Of a stretch of 64,000 nucleotides of DNA, positions 11,932 through 23,492 are shown piece after piece; positions within the stretch are counted from its first letter, which is position 1, and each line of letters begins with the position of its first letter. The notes under the pieces were generated by a model, which was not told where the DNA came from, made no database searches, and was given only the letters and a program-made list of their open reading frames with translations. Source of the stretch: Kudoa neothunni (taxonomy: Eukaryota > Cnidaria). Position numbers and translations under genes: made by a program. The stretch spans positions 9,176,001 to 9,240,000 of the forward strand of contig OZ199838.1 in assembly GCA_964304625.1 (NCBI GenBank), in the 5' to 3' direction.

Positions 11932-14897
11932 TTGCATTGTGGTGTAGTTGAATTTGGAATTTATGAAATGAGATTTGAATTGTTGATTATAGATATGAGA
12001 AATTGCTACTTTACGAACTCGCTAATAGTTGTATATGTGTGGCTGGTGTGCGGAATTTTTCATCTACACAAATTGGAAAGGATAAATATTGATGCTATGA
12101 GACAAATTTTAAAAAATGTAAATCTAACGAATGATCAGTTGAACGTACTACTAAATTCAGAAAATGATTCGCCCAATTCCAACCTAACTTCATCTAATAA
12201 GGGTTTTTCTTATCGATTGTAATCTTGTATCTAAATGGCTTTTTTTAGGCGAAACTCTCGGTAATGTGACCTCTGGTCAAAAAGAACTTACCAAGGAAGG
12301 ATTTTCAGTTGTTAACGAAAACTTTAAAGAATACGACAATCTTAATAATTTACCAGACGCGAATTCATTGAATTCAAAATTGTTAGAGTACATCAATCAA
12401 AACCAAAACGACATTGTCAATGTATCTGGAGAATATGTTTCAACCAAAACGACCATTGTGCCTCAATCTCCACAAAACTCAACTAACACCGACGTGTTAT
12501 TAAACATGCCACCTGAAAAGATCCAAAACTTATTATACAAACTAAACGGTAGCTCCTTATTCGGTAGTGTAAATGGATCAACGACGACTGCTACACCAAC
12601 TTTAACGACATCAACAACAGCAACCATGGCTAATGCACCCTCCTCTACCCACGAAACTACCACTAACAGCAATTATGATAGTCTAATGACCACTCCTCAA
12701 CCAACAACTGAAAATGTTACTAATGGGCCTATTGTTTATTTTACCAATCAATCTAGCCCTTCAAACATCGTTAATGTAACAAGATATTTCTCAGAAATAA
12801 ATTTTTTATCATTTATTTAGTTGCCGGATGTAGACAACAAATTAGATGCGGTTCAAAAATTTCAACTAAAAAAATACCCAGATGGAAGTTATATTTTGAT
12901 CCCCCTTAAAGAGAAGCCAGAAAATAAAACCATTGAATTTCAAATTACTAACGCCGATGGATCAAAGAAAAGTGAACCGCATTCACAGCCAGAGGTGCAA
13001 GAAAAGGCGTCAAACAGACAAAGCTTGCAAATATCCACACTAGCTCAAGCACTTTATAGTCCCTTCAGTGCAGACAAAAATGCGCTACATCTTAATCTTA
13101 AAGGAAAAGATGGTAGAGAAGGGAAATCAGGTCCAAAAGTAGATGTTAGTAGCGACTTGGATTGTTATATGATTTGTGTTGATTAGGGTCCTCCAGGACC
13201 AGTTGGACCCGAAGGACCAATAGGACCGAAAGGTGACAAAGGAGAGCCTGGCAGCTGTAAAAGAGTGGTAAGTTTTTGCAACTCGAATATGTCGGTGTTT
13301 TACAGTATTTTAATTAAAGGTCCCAGGGATGTATCCGTGCTCGAATGATGAAATTGAAAAAATTAATTTCCAAGTTGATTACCTCGAAAGAGTTTGTCTC
13401 AAAGTAAGCTTTTAGTTTTAACATATTCCACTAATCAGCTGCACTTATATCTAAGTTCCTAGTAAACAGTTGAATAAACATAGCCATCCCTTCAACTCAT
13501 TATTGTTATGTAAAAGATGAGTGATCCAAGCTATTACCATCTATATTTGAACCTTTATCTTGTTGCTACTTTCAATATGTAAGATAATCTGCATGCAGTC
13601 CATCATGAAGCTCATCGTTCGAATGTATAACAAAGTTAAATAATTTGATTTATGCTTACGTAATAAATTTTAAATTATTTTTTTAATACACCATCGTTTG
13701 GTAGGCGTGATGATTCGATAATAGAGTCTATGTGGTTAAAGGTTATGTGTTTTTCCGTGACTAAATAAGCACTTCTGGGGCATTACAGTTGGTAATATGA
13801 GCTGCATTTAGAAATAGATGAGTTTTAGGTCGAGATCGAGTTTAAAACAGAATATATGTAGGAAAAGGGATATTATGAATTTATAAATTTGTATTGTTGA
13901 AATTTAAGATCTAATAATATTTATCAAGGTATTGCCACCACTTCCATTTGTGCCCCAAGGGGAATTAGGTAGCGAAACCAACCCTCCTCCCAATTGTCAA
14001 GCTATTTATGAAGCAGACCCAAATGCTAAAAGTGGGTCATATTGGCTTATGGTGAATGGAATAAAATTTAAAGTAATTATTACAAAATATTTATAAAACA
14101 TACGACAGTTAACAATAATAAAATAACATCAACGCTTACTCCGCATATAGACAGTCTAATGCCCGAATTTAATTAAAGAGTAACATAATAGGATAGGTTT
14201 TGTTAGGAACTAAGCAGTATTACTAATTTAATACATTGTATGTGATTGTTTTCAGACAAAATGTGTTTTTGACAAAAAAAACAACAAAGGTTGGAGTCTG
14301 GTTGGTAGAGTGGATGGACAAGGCTATGAATTTTCAGCGGTATCTAACGCATGGGCTGACACCTCGGTTATCAATCCAGAGACCGCCGCTGACGATGATA
14401 CTCAAACTACAATGAAATCACACGCTTGGTTTCTGCTGAAAAATAATGCAATCAATGTGTGTTTTGACGGACCGAATAAAGATTGTGCTACCTTCACTCA
14501 CAACCTAGGAATCACACTTTCCAACCTTTTTGAAAATCAATACGGCATTGTGGTGGACGAAAAATGGACTTTTGAACGATTTCTTGCCAAAATTGGAAAA
14601 TCATGCAATCTAAAACGAATGAATAAATATTGGTGTGGATTAAACATGGCTAACATTTGTCATCCGGAGGACTTCAATCCTAACCTCAACCCTACCAATC
14701 ACATAGTTCGTATTGGTTGTATAGGTGAAGATGAACTCACCTGTACACCTGATGATTATGCTGTTGGAATAGGTGTTACTAGTTGCTACGATGGTTATGG
14801 TTGTAAGAGAGTTGGACCAAACACTCCCAGTATGCATTGGGCTTGTGACCCTTTCTTCGGGATCTTGGAACAAATTGCTTACATCTACGTCAGCTGA
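11932..14897 (+). CDS. Type II membrane collagen-like protein with C-terminal fibrinogen/intelectin-like domain
   Basis: The likely start is the Met at 11932 or 11968. Near the N-terminus a hydrophobic run, NSLIVVYVWLVCGIFHL, has a basic segment after it: a signal anchor. A stretch rich in Asn, Thr and Ser follows (12250-12780, with TTTATPTLTTSTTAT). Next come about eleven Gly-X-Y triplets split over two exons (GKDGREGKSGPK, then GPPGPVGPEGPIGPKGDKGE), a short Cys-containing linker (CSNDEIEK...VCLK) and a C-terminal domain. That domain has NCQAIYEADPNAKSGSYWL, GWSLVGRVDG and ten cysteines. Introns have GT/AG ends; the largest is about 13405-13928. The stop is TGA at 14895. This layout suggests a trimeric cell-surface or secreted recognition molecule. 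The family name is uncertain: the opening resembles fibrinogen-related domains and the end (GIGVTSC...GC...CD...YIYV) resembles intelectins. Confidence 0.7.
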
Positions 14898-15177
14898 GCC
14901 ACATCATTATTACTGTCTAACATTACAAAATATTTTGTTATCTGTATCATATAATTTAGTTACTGATTTTTTTAATATTTTAAGCAAATACTGCAGTTAT
15001 TCTACCGATTTTTACGGTTACAAATTTTGTGTGTGTATATATGGGAGGTTGGTAGGAGGAGAAAGCGTTGAGTTAGTTTGGTAGTAGTAGTAGTATGAAT
15101 TCTTAAAATCAACTATAATATCAATGTATATAAAAACTAACTTAACTGACAATAGACTTGGTGTGAATTTATTCCAG

Positions 15178-15833
15178 GCAGTGGTTCTGGTGGTGATGAT
15201 GAAGCCATTCCCCAACCTGGAGGTTGGACCCTCATTGCACGTATCAATGGTATGGACACTGACTGGTCTCCTATTTCAGAAAATTGGATCAACAATTCAT
15301 CTTTTAATGAAGATTCTGCCTACAATATTGACGCTTCTTCATCCATGAAAACAACCGGTTACAGCCAACTCATTTCAAACGTTATTTTGGTTTGTTTCAG
15401 TGGTTACAACACGGGATGTGCACCGTTCACCCACAATAAAAATGTTGCAACAAGTGAACTGTTTAAAAGATTTTTTGGTATTATTCCCGAAGAACAATAC
15501 ACATTTGCAACATTGATGAAATCATTCGGGAAAAGCTGCGATCTTTCTGCTATGAGACAAAGTTGGTGCGGAATGAATTTGGCTAACGTGTGCAATATCC
15601 ATGGAGCTGATCCCAACGAAAAACCACCCAGAACCACTCACATTGTTAGAATAGGCTGTATTGGAGATAAGACCGCGACTTGCTTCCCCGACGATTATGC
15701 TATAGGTATAGGTGTCACTAGCTGTAAGGATGGTTTTGGTTGCAACAATGTAGGTGACTCTAAAAATCTTCATTATCGCTGCGACTACGTATTTGGGGCA
15801 TTCTCACAAACAGCCTTTGTCTATATCAAGTGA
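15178..15833 (+). CDS. Second copy of the fibrinogen/intelectin-like C-terminal domain, partial gene or alternative terminal exon
   Basis: An exon opens after TTATTCCAG at 15177 and reads GSGSGGDDEAIPQPGGWTLI, with GGWTLIARI typical of a fibrinogen-like subdomain. It continues through NVILVCFSGYNTGCAPFTHN, SCDLSAMRQSWCGMNLANVC and DDYAIGIGVTSCKDGFGC to ...FVYIK and TGA at 15831. All ten cysteines of the first copy are kept in register, so this is a tandem duplicate. No signal anchor or collagen exons are visible between the two copies. The acceptor is phase 1, whereas the matching exon of the first gene is entered in phase 0, so a simple exon swap would not keep frame. It is either a gene whose 5' exons I cannot see or a 3' fragment under constraint. 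Confidence 0.65.
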
Positions 15834-17831
15834 TATGACAGTATATTTGAAAATGGATATCCAACATTTTGTATGTATTTTGAGTGTATTTTGCTTATGC
15901 AGTATTTCTGATTGTTAAATGAGAAATTTGTTTCTAATCTCTTGTTGATTTATAGCCCATAATATGAAATGTAAGAAATGCAAAAAACGCAAAAATAGTT
16001 AAAAAAATAGATTAAGTCTCAGTTAATATAACCTTTGCGTCCGAGACACTAGCCTCTCCTAAGGTAGCATTTCTTAGCGATTCCAATCCCTATCTACCTC
16101 CTAATATGTCTCTAACCCAACTGATTCTAATTATATAATTACTTTGAGACTGTGATTATGGTTAGAATAAAGTTTAATCTTAAAAGATGCTTATGTTTAC
16201 ATCTGCCATCATTTTTTCTAAAAACTCCTATTTTTAGGTATTATACGCAGTTAATTCGCCAGAACTTTCAATAATTAACTTTTCTGCATCCTTATGGGAT
16301 TAATTGTAGGCTTATAATTATAAGATATCGTAAAAATAAGCCCTACCTTATTATTATGATCTATAACAATAACCACCTACTAAAATTTAATTGTGTCATA
16401 TTTTCTTTAATTTTTTTAATATGTACAATTGATTAACAACAAAAAAATGGTAATATAGATATAAACGCAAAATCAAAATGATAAAGTCCAAGCCTAGGTT
16501 TAAATCTAATTCAAGTTAAAAATTATTTCTCTTAAAGGCTAATTATTCTCAGTATAACTCCAGCAATACAAATAAAAATCATTGATATTATATATCGAAT
16601 TCTCAAAATATATCGAATTCGCTAATGATTAATAAAATCATTTATAAACCGAAAAACTGTAAAAACATCCTTATCTAATTAATGTCAAATTACGAATTTA
16701 ACTTTGAATAATGTTTTATGTTATGTTAGAGAACCTTTTTATTTATTTTGTTGGGATTATTAATATTAAGAGAATATTTAAAAATAAATTATTCCTACTA
16801 CTAAAAATATAGGTAAGTATTAATAATTAAGTCACAAAAACACATAAATTATTATTTTTTTGATATTTTTAACCATTTTTTAATTCCTATGTAATGACTC
16901 GATATTTGAATCTGACAATGAATTATTATATTTATTAATAGTTATAACCAGTTTTTTAATTTAAATTTAATATTAGGCGATATTTTAATAAGCATTTAAA
17001 TTATTTTGTTAAAAACGTGATAACTACCTTAAAATTATTTTTTAGATTAATTTAAATAACTTAGCAGTCCCGCTTTTTCTTTATAGATTTTTCAATGAAA
17101 ACCATTCGATTAATAATGAAAAAAAGTAGTTATTAACAAAAACGGGAATGGTGCATTATTATAAAGTTTGGTGGCATTCTAGTAAAGATATGATATATTT
17201 TATATAAAAATTTGCTCTAAATAACGTTCAATATCCAAACTAGCATAAATTTTCTCTCCCATGCCAATTGCTTAATTGAATTCTAGCTATGCACCAACCC
17301 GACTACTATTCTGACCAACATAAGACTGAAAAAATTGCACAACTTCCCTCACCTCAAAACGCCTTATATTCCCAAAATTTATTTTTATTATAAGAGTTTC
17401 TACAGATATATGAGATCACGATCATCAAAGGATTAAATGCTGGGGATCTTACAAAATATTATCTAGTATGGGTCTGAGGGTAAAATATTTTTCACCTAAT
17501 GATATGAATACCAAGTGAAAATGACTACGTTTTGGGAGTTGAAATTAAAATTATATCCATTCCTTCACTTAATTACTATTTTTATATACATTCACTTAAT
17601 CAAGTTATTAATCTCAAAAATAGTTCTCTTCAAATGAAAACTTCAAAAAATCGTAGAGATTCCCACTGATAAAATTGAGTTGTTGAGAACAATCTATAAT
17701 ACTTAATATCAAGGGAGTTTTATTTAAAAATGGCAAACCAAATAAGGATGTAATGGTTCAAAATTTTTCCATCAATAAAATTTCAAATTAAAAGGAATTA
17801 AAGTAACATAAACTTGCAAAACTAACAAGTT
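15834..17831. other. AT-rich intergenic DNA, 2 kb
   Basis: No gene or transposon is recognised. A short direct repeat ATATATCGAATTC occurs twice near 16590-16622. Confidence 0.3.
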
Positions 17832-19648
17832 TTATGGATATCTTTCAATAATCATAGCATGCCCCTAAGGATAAATGATGAGAATTGGACTTTTACAAAA
17901 TAAATACAAGCCCACCAGCAGCACATGCCGAAATAATCGCATATCGAGGAGAATTGGGATCAATCGAATGTTCGTAAATAAGACGATTGGCGGCCATTGT
18001 TAATAATCTTGAACCGGTAGCCCCAAAAGGATGACCTAACGATAAACTACCTCCCCATTTGTTTACTTTATCCATTGGTAGAGATCCAATGGCATGCTCT
18101 AGTCCAATATGATTTTTGCAAAAATAATCGGATCCTAGAGCAGCGGACACTGCCAAGACTTGTCCGGCAAAAGCCTCATGTAATTCCACTACACTTATAT
18201 CGTTCCATGTCAGCCGGTTTTTAATCATTAATTTTGAAATAGCATATGCTGGTCTATACAGGAAATTGGCGTCAGTGTAATCAAAATATTGAAAATCACC
18301 CAATCAAAAGTTGATCAATAGGGTCTTGAGCGGTATAAATATAATCTCTATAAAATGAATTCAACATAAACACAGTCATTAACAATCGTACCTAATATAC
18401 GCTTTAGGTTGCAGTGTTAACTCGAGAGCTTTATTTTTTGACATAATCAATGAAACAGAAGCTCCATCAGTCTAATCGAGATATAGATAACAGAAATTTA
18501 ACTCGAAATGACTACAAGAGGAGAAGAATTTCCAGAAGTAATAGTACCATAATCTTTAATGAATTTCGGCTTTAAAGCGCTAAGTTCATCGATAGTTGTA
18601 GTACGAATAGTATTATCATTTTTTATTATTCCATTATCGGTCATCACAGGAACAATATCACAAAGATGATTGTTCTATGTCGAAAATAACTTTTAAGTAA
18701 ATTAAATCAACCGGAAAAATACATTTTTGGCTTTCTCTGCAGCTGTAAAACTGCTCAAAGCATATTCATCTTGCTGCTGTCTACTTATTTCAAACGTACT
18801 ACAAAGTCGATCCGCACTATGTCCCAGTGATTCGTTTGAAGTGAATTCAGATAATGATGGTGTCTACCAAATCCGTAGTATCGCTACATACATAAACAAC
18901 TCGTTTTTACATCTATTCCAATATCCTTAATATTCGGAAGGGACACAGCATTTTTGTAATCATTCAGAGTTTTTGCCTAATTCAAAAATTACACACAATA
19001 CCACAAAGTAAGGGCAACCAATTTTAATTTGACGAATAGTTGGCGTAGTGATTTTGATATTTTGATAGGAGGATCCGACAAACTGTCTACACCACCAGTT
19101 ATAACAACGCCAGCTTGTCCAAGCTTTATCATATTAACTCCTTAAAGTAAGTTGGTTGAAAGAACATATTTTGCACTGCTAACAAAAAAACAATACCGGT
19201 GGTTATTGCTTGATTTGAAGATATACATGCCATAGATATAGTGTGTGCAGGAACATGGTCCGGTAGACCCGCCACAAGTTTCGACTACAATTATAAATTA
19301 CTCATTAAAGATGGGATAATATTAATATAATTACCACTCTAGCTACATTATGGGTGTTTATATCTTGCACTACTGTTCCCATAGTTACGTAATCGATGTG
19401 TTCTAAATATTTAGAGTAAGCTAGCCTAATGACAGATTGGAAGTAAATCAAACTTTTATCAATCCCCACTCTATCCATGAGTCCCTTAATTGCAATAGCT
19501 CCCAATTGATGAGGTTTTATTTCACTTAGACTACACAAATAAGTCAAATCTAATAGTAACAATTAAAAAAAGGAATATACTTTGTGCCACTTTTACAAAA
19601 TGGGGTTCGGACACCATCAACAAAAACCACATCGCTCACAGAAGACAT
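17832..19648 (-). CDS. HADHB: Trifunctional enzyme subunit beta (3-ketoacyl-CoA thiolase)
   Basis: HADHB is the thiolase subunit of the mitochondrial trifunctional protein, which carries out the last step of long-chain fatty acid beta-oxidation. The minus strand reads [18 protein letters not shown], then [15 protein letters not shown]. Next is [20 protein letters not shown], which holds the nucleophilic Cys. [30 protein letters not shown]...[39 protein letters not shown] and ACAAGG follow. The last exon is tiny: after a 44-bp intron it gives [10 protein letters not shown] and TAA at 17832. It is spread over many small exons with introns of about 40-80 bp. Met 19648 is the first in frame (a stop lies just upstream). 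Since the reading begins almost at the thiolase fold, a targeting peptide would need an upstream exon. No break was seen in the parts I read. Confidence 0.88.
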
Positions 19649-20150
19649 ATGCCTTTGCAATGCTAAATTCAAAATTTACAATTTTATTCTTATTCAAGGC
19701 TGCCCATACATATATTGGAGATAAATTTGAATTTATTAATCCTGTGAAGTTGGTTAACCATCATCGTTTCAGAGAAAAGAGAACAACTCAAATCTAGAGG
19801 TCCCCTGTAAACCGACAAGTGACGAGCATCCAGGACTTGGCCACATTTTAACCTCTGCTATATGGTAGGCCCAGCAAAAATTTGTCCAAATGGAAATCAA
19901 ATATTTTGACGTATTCTAGGTTGGTTTATGAATTCGATTGATTCATAATAGGACGAATTATGTTAAACCGCTCATAGTCATGTTTAAACCCCACTGAAGG
20001 GGAGGCGGGGCTAAAACTTTAGTTCGTTTCATAAGAATCTTTATGGATTTTCTAGGTTTATTTGGTTATTTTAAAAGTAATATTTTAAACGATAAATAAT
20101 TATTTTGTAATAAATTTAGAGTCATAATTTTTACTTTTAAATAATTTGAC
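19649..20150. other. Intergenic DNA upstream of HADHB
   Basis: This should contain the HADHB promoter and any upstream leader exon; no motif is clear. A stem-like CCCCACTGAAGGGG near 19989 follows TTTAAA and may be the left end of the piggyBac element at 20.1-21.6 kb. Confidence 0.3.
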
Positions 20151-20159
20151 GCATATGAT

Positions 20160-21610
20160 GATATATTGCCAGATTTCAATTTTCAAAAAGATTTTGTTCC
20201 ACTAAATATAGAAAATGGATTAGAGATATCTACCACAAATTTATATGCCGTTCAGCAAAATTCCGGTTTCAAAACCGATATTGAAGAAATTCAAAAATAT
20301 ATTGGTGTCTTGATTATCATGGGCATAGTTAAAATGCCTAGATATAGGCGTTACTGGACAAAACTCTTGCAATATCCCATTGTCACTGAATGTTTTTCGA
20401 GAAATCGCTTTGAGGCAATGTCGAAATATTTACACTTCGTAAATAATAATAACATTGCAACCGACCCAAACTCTCCCAAATATAACAAAGTTGCAAAAAT
20501 TCGCCCTTTATTAAATTCGGTCAGAGAAGCCTGCCTGAAAGTAGAATGTGAGAGGAATAATTCTATAGATGAGAAAATTATTCCTTTTAAAGGAAAATGT
20601 AAGGCTAAGCAATACATTCCGAAAAAACCGACAAAATAGGGTTTCAAAATGTTTGCCAGATGTGGTGTTAGTGGTTTGGTATACGATTTTCACCTCTATG
20701 ATGGAAATAAACCAAATGTGCGTAGAAGTTGTGGACTTACATCCGGTGATTTTGTTGTAAGCTTTGTGAAAGTTTGCCTGCAGACAGTAACCACTATGTT
20801 TATTTTGACAATTGGTTTACTTCTATTCCACTCCAAATTTTTCTAAAGAAAAGAAATATTTTTTCGGTTGGAATGATACGCTCAAATAGAGTGAAAGGAT
20901 CTTCATTGATGGCCGACAAAGAGCTCAAGAAATTAGGACGCGGCTCATATGACTATGTGGGAGATTCTAAAAACGGTATATATTTTACACGTTGGTTTGA
21001 TAGCTCTGTTGTCACTCTCTCTTCTACCCATTCCTCAGTTGAGCCTGTTTCATTGACAAGAAGATTTGACCGATTCAAGAAAAGAATAATAGAGGTAACT
21101 TGTCCAGCAGTTGTCAACGAATATAATAAAAACATGGGAGGGGTTGACCTCTCTGATATGTTGATGTCGCTTTATGTTATGCAACATAAATGCAAGAAAT
21201 ATTATCATCGAATTTTCTTCTGGTGCTTGAGCACGTCAATAATCAATTCTTGGATATTATACTGACGAAATTGCGCTGTTAGAAATGTACCGAATAGGAA
21301 TATTTTAGATTTGTTAGATTTTTCATTAAGTATATGTGAAAATCTTATATATTACAAAAAAATCGCCCTTACAAAAAAAGAGGAGGACCATCTAAAACCC
21401 TCCTTGAAACCGAAGGTAATGATTCCAGTACAACAAAAGTGCAGCTTACCGACCAAATCAGGTTTGATGACGTAGGTCACTATCCTGAGATACGTACCGA
21501 CAGGTCTAGGTGTCGCGTTTGTCAGATGAAAACTAGAATATGTTGTATGAAATGCAACTCATACTGTTGTTTAACCGCTGAGAGAAATTGTTTTTTTTCA
21601 ATATCATAAA
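20160..21610 (+). pseudogene. piggyBac transposase (element D), broken
   Basis: A DDE_Tnp_1_7-type transposase read in pieces. The first (20166-20639) has IEEIQKYIGVLIIMGIVKMP, PIVTECFSRNRFEAMSKYLH and NNSIDEKIIPFKGKCKAKQY, the conserved DE.MIPFKGR region. The second has FARCGVSGLVYDFHLYDG; the third (20774-21265) has YVYFDNWFTSIPL and NKNMGGVDLSDM. Near 21500-21600 a Cys-rich tail (CRVCQMKTRICCMKC...CC) matches the C-terminal zinc-binding domain of piggyBac. Breaks are a TAG in place of the conserved Trp of KPTKWGFK at 20637 and at least two frame changes. Terminal repeats were not identified with confidence. Confidence 0.8.
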
Positions 21611-21765
21611 GAAAAAAATGTATAATTATTTAAATCAATAAAATATGTTGTTTCATGCGCGCGCGCACTTCTATTACTACTTCCTTATATTCCCATTGTC
21701 CCATATATAGAACAGTTGAAAAATTAAGCATATATTCCAAAAAAGTAATTTAGCTTGTTTAATGT

Positions 21766-21838
21766 AACACAAGGTCCGAACCTGGGTTCTTTGCATTAAA
21801 AGGCGGTGGTGCCATACCGCACTGCTCTCGATCGCACA
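21766..21838 (-). pseudogene. tRNA-Lys(UUU)-like sequence, tRNA pseudogene or SINE head
   Basis: On the minus strand GAGCAGTGCGGTATGGCACC resembles an A box and D arm, CGCCTTTTAATGC has the loop CTTTTAA expected for anticodon UUU, and AGGTTCGGACC resembles a B box. The order and spacing fit a tRNA-Lys, but the acceptor and T stems do not pair well, so a functional gene is unlikely. Confidence 0.4.
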
Positions 21839-23492
21839 TCTATAGGTTATAGGTTGGTGGATTATAACCCTTATATAATCCACTTGTTACATTTAAAAAT
21901 AATTAAAATTGAGAAAGCAAACATAATTAATGTAGAATAATAATTTTCAGATCGAAAAAAAATTGGGAGCGAAAGGGTTAACAAAAATAAAGGAACCTCA
22001 ACCGAGAATACCTCGAATCATTACAAAATGGAATCCAAAGTCTGCGAAATGTTGGAAAAGCTCACAAATAGAATCGCCACTTTGGAGTCAGAAATACAAC
22101 ATAATAAAAAGAACGATGGTACCGGACCCGACGAAAGGAGACGTTTCAAGTGCAACAGAAAAGGACACATTCAATGCAGATGTCCTTTAAACTTCAGGAG
22201 GTCGCCCCCTCAGGCAAGTCGGGTACGACCTCCTCTACATTAACCTGCCAACTATTTACGTTGCTGTTACTTAACTGTTATGTTAATGGTCATTATTGTG
22301 TGTTTTTATTGGATATTGATGCCGATATATCATTGATAAATAAACACTTGTGTAATAGTATGAGAGTAGATGCATGCAACGTTATCCTAAAATGTATCAA
22401 TAACTCAATGTTAAAAATTAATAAGAAAGTTTATGTTGATATCCAAATCGGTATACCAAATTCAACCACCCTTTCCTTGTTGGAAATGACCCACCATATG
22501 ATGGCATGCTGGGATTTGATTTCATGGCTATAAACAATGTAATTATCGACGTTGGAAAAAGATTGATTTATGTTAATACAATACCAACTGAAATAGCAAA
22601 CACAAAAACAAAACAAGATGTCTCACATAACAATTACACAACTGTCAGTGAAATTTTCAAAAAACATACAGGTTTATTCACGGACAAATTATCGAAATCA
22701 ATTACACGAATTACGATCGAGCATCGTATCAACACAGGAAATACTTTGCCGATAAAGCTGACTTGTAGAGACTGCCGATTTCGTTAAAGAAGGAAGTACA
22801 TGATCAAATACCCGAAACGATAACCATTGGAATAATTCGGAAAAGCAACAGCCCATGGGCATCACCTATAGTCATGGTAAAAAGAAAAACGGAACGCACC
22901 GAATTTGCGCTGGCTATAGAAAATTAAATGCGGAAACGAAAAAAGACTGATACCCTATCCCAAGAATCGATGAGGTATTGGAGTTATTAAAAGGATCATC
23001 AATCTTTACCGCGCTGGATATGACATCAGGATATTGGCAAATACCTGTTGCTGAAGAGGATAAAGTGAAAACAGCGTTCATAACACCGTATGGACTGTTT
23101 GAGTTTAATGTCATGCCGTTTGGCCTTTGCAACTCATCGGCAACGTTTTAGAGACTCATGGAGCGTATTCTACGGGAATTTATAAACAAAACGTGTATCG
23201 TTTATTTGGACGATATTTCAATATTTTCAAAAAATCTGGAACAACATTCGCAAGATATCAACGAGATCCTAAACATATTCGAAGATTATGGCCTATAGCT
23301 ATCCAAAGGAAAATGCAAATTTAACCAGGAAAAAATCAAATACTTGGAACATATTCTGTCAAAAGATGGAATTGAAGTGGACAAGAGCGAAATAAAGACC
23401 ATTGGAAACTATCCCGTACTGAGGTGTAGGAAAGAACTACAGGAGATTTATTGACGGATGCTCACCGATATGTGCATAACTTTACAATTTAA

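Noticed and set aside
12463-12672. Minus-strand Val-rich frame
   Set aside because: Shadow of the Thr-rich exon of the collagen-type gene.
11932-15833. A bacterial-type or toxin function for the lectin-like heads
   Set aside because: Cys pattern, collagen triplets and introns point to an animal extracellular protein; no toxin motif is seen.
19582-19797. Plus-strand 71-codon frame as a gene
   Set aside because: It is the complement of the first HADHB exon and its upstream region.
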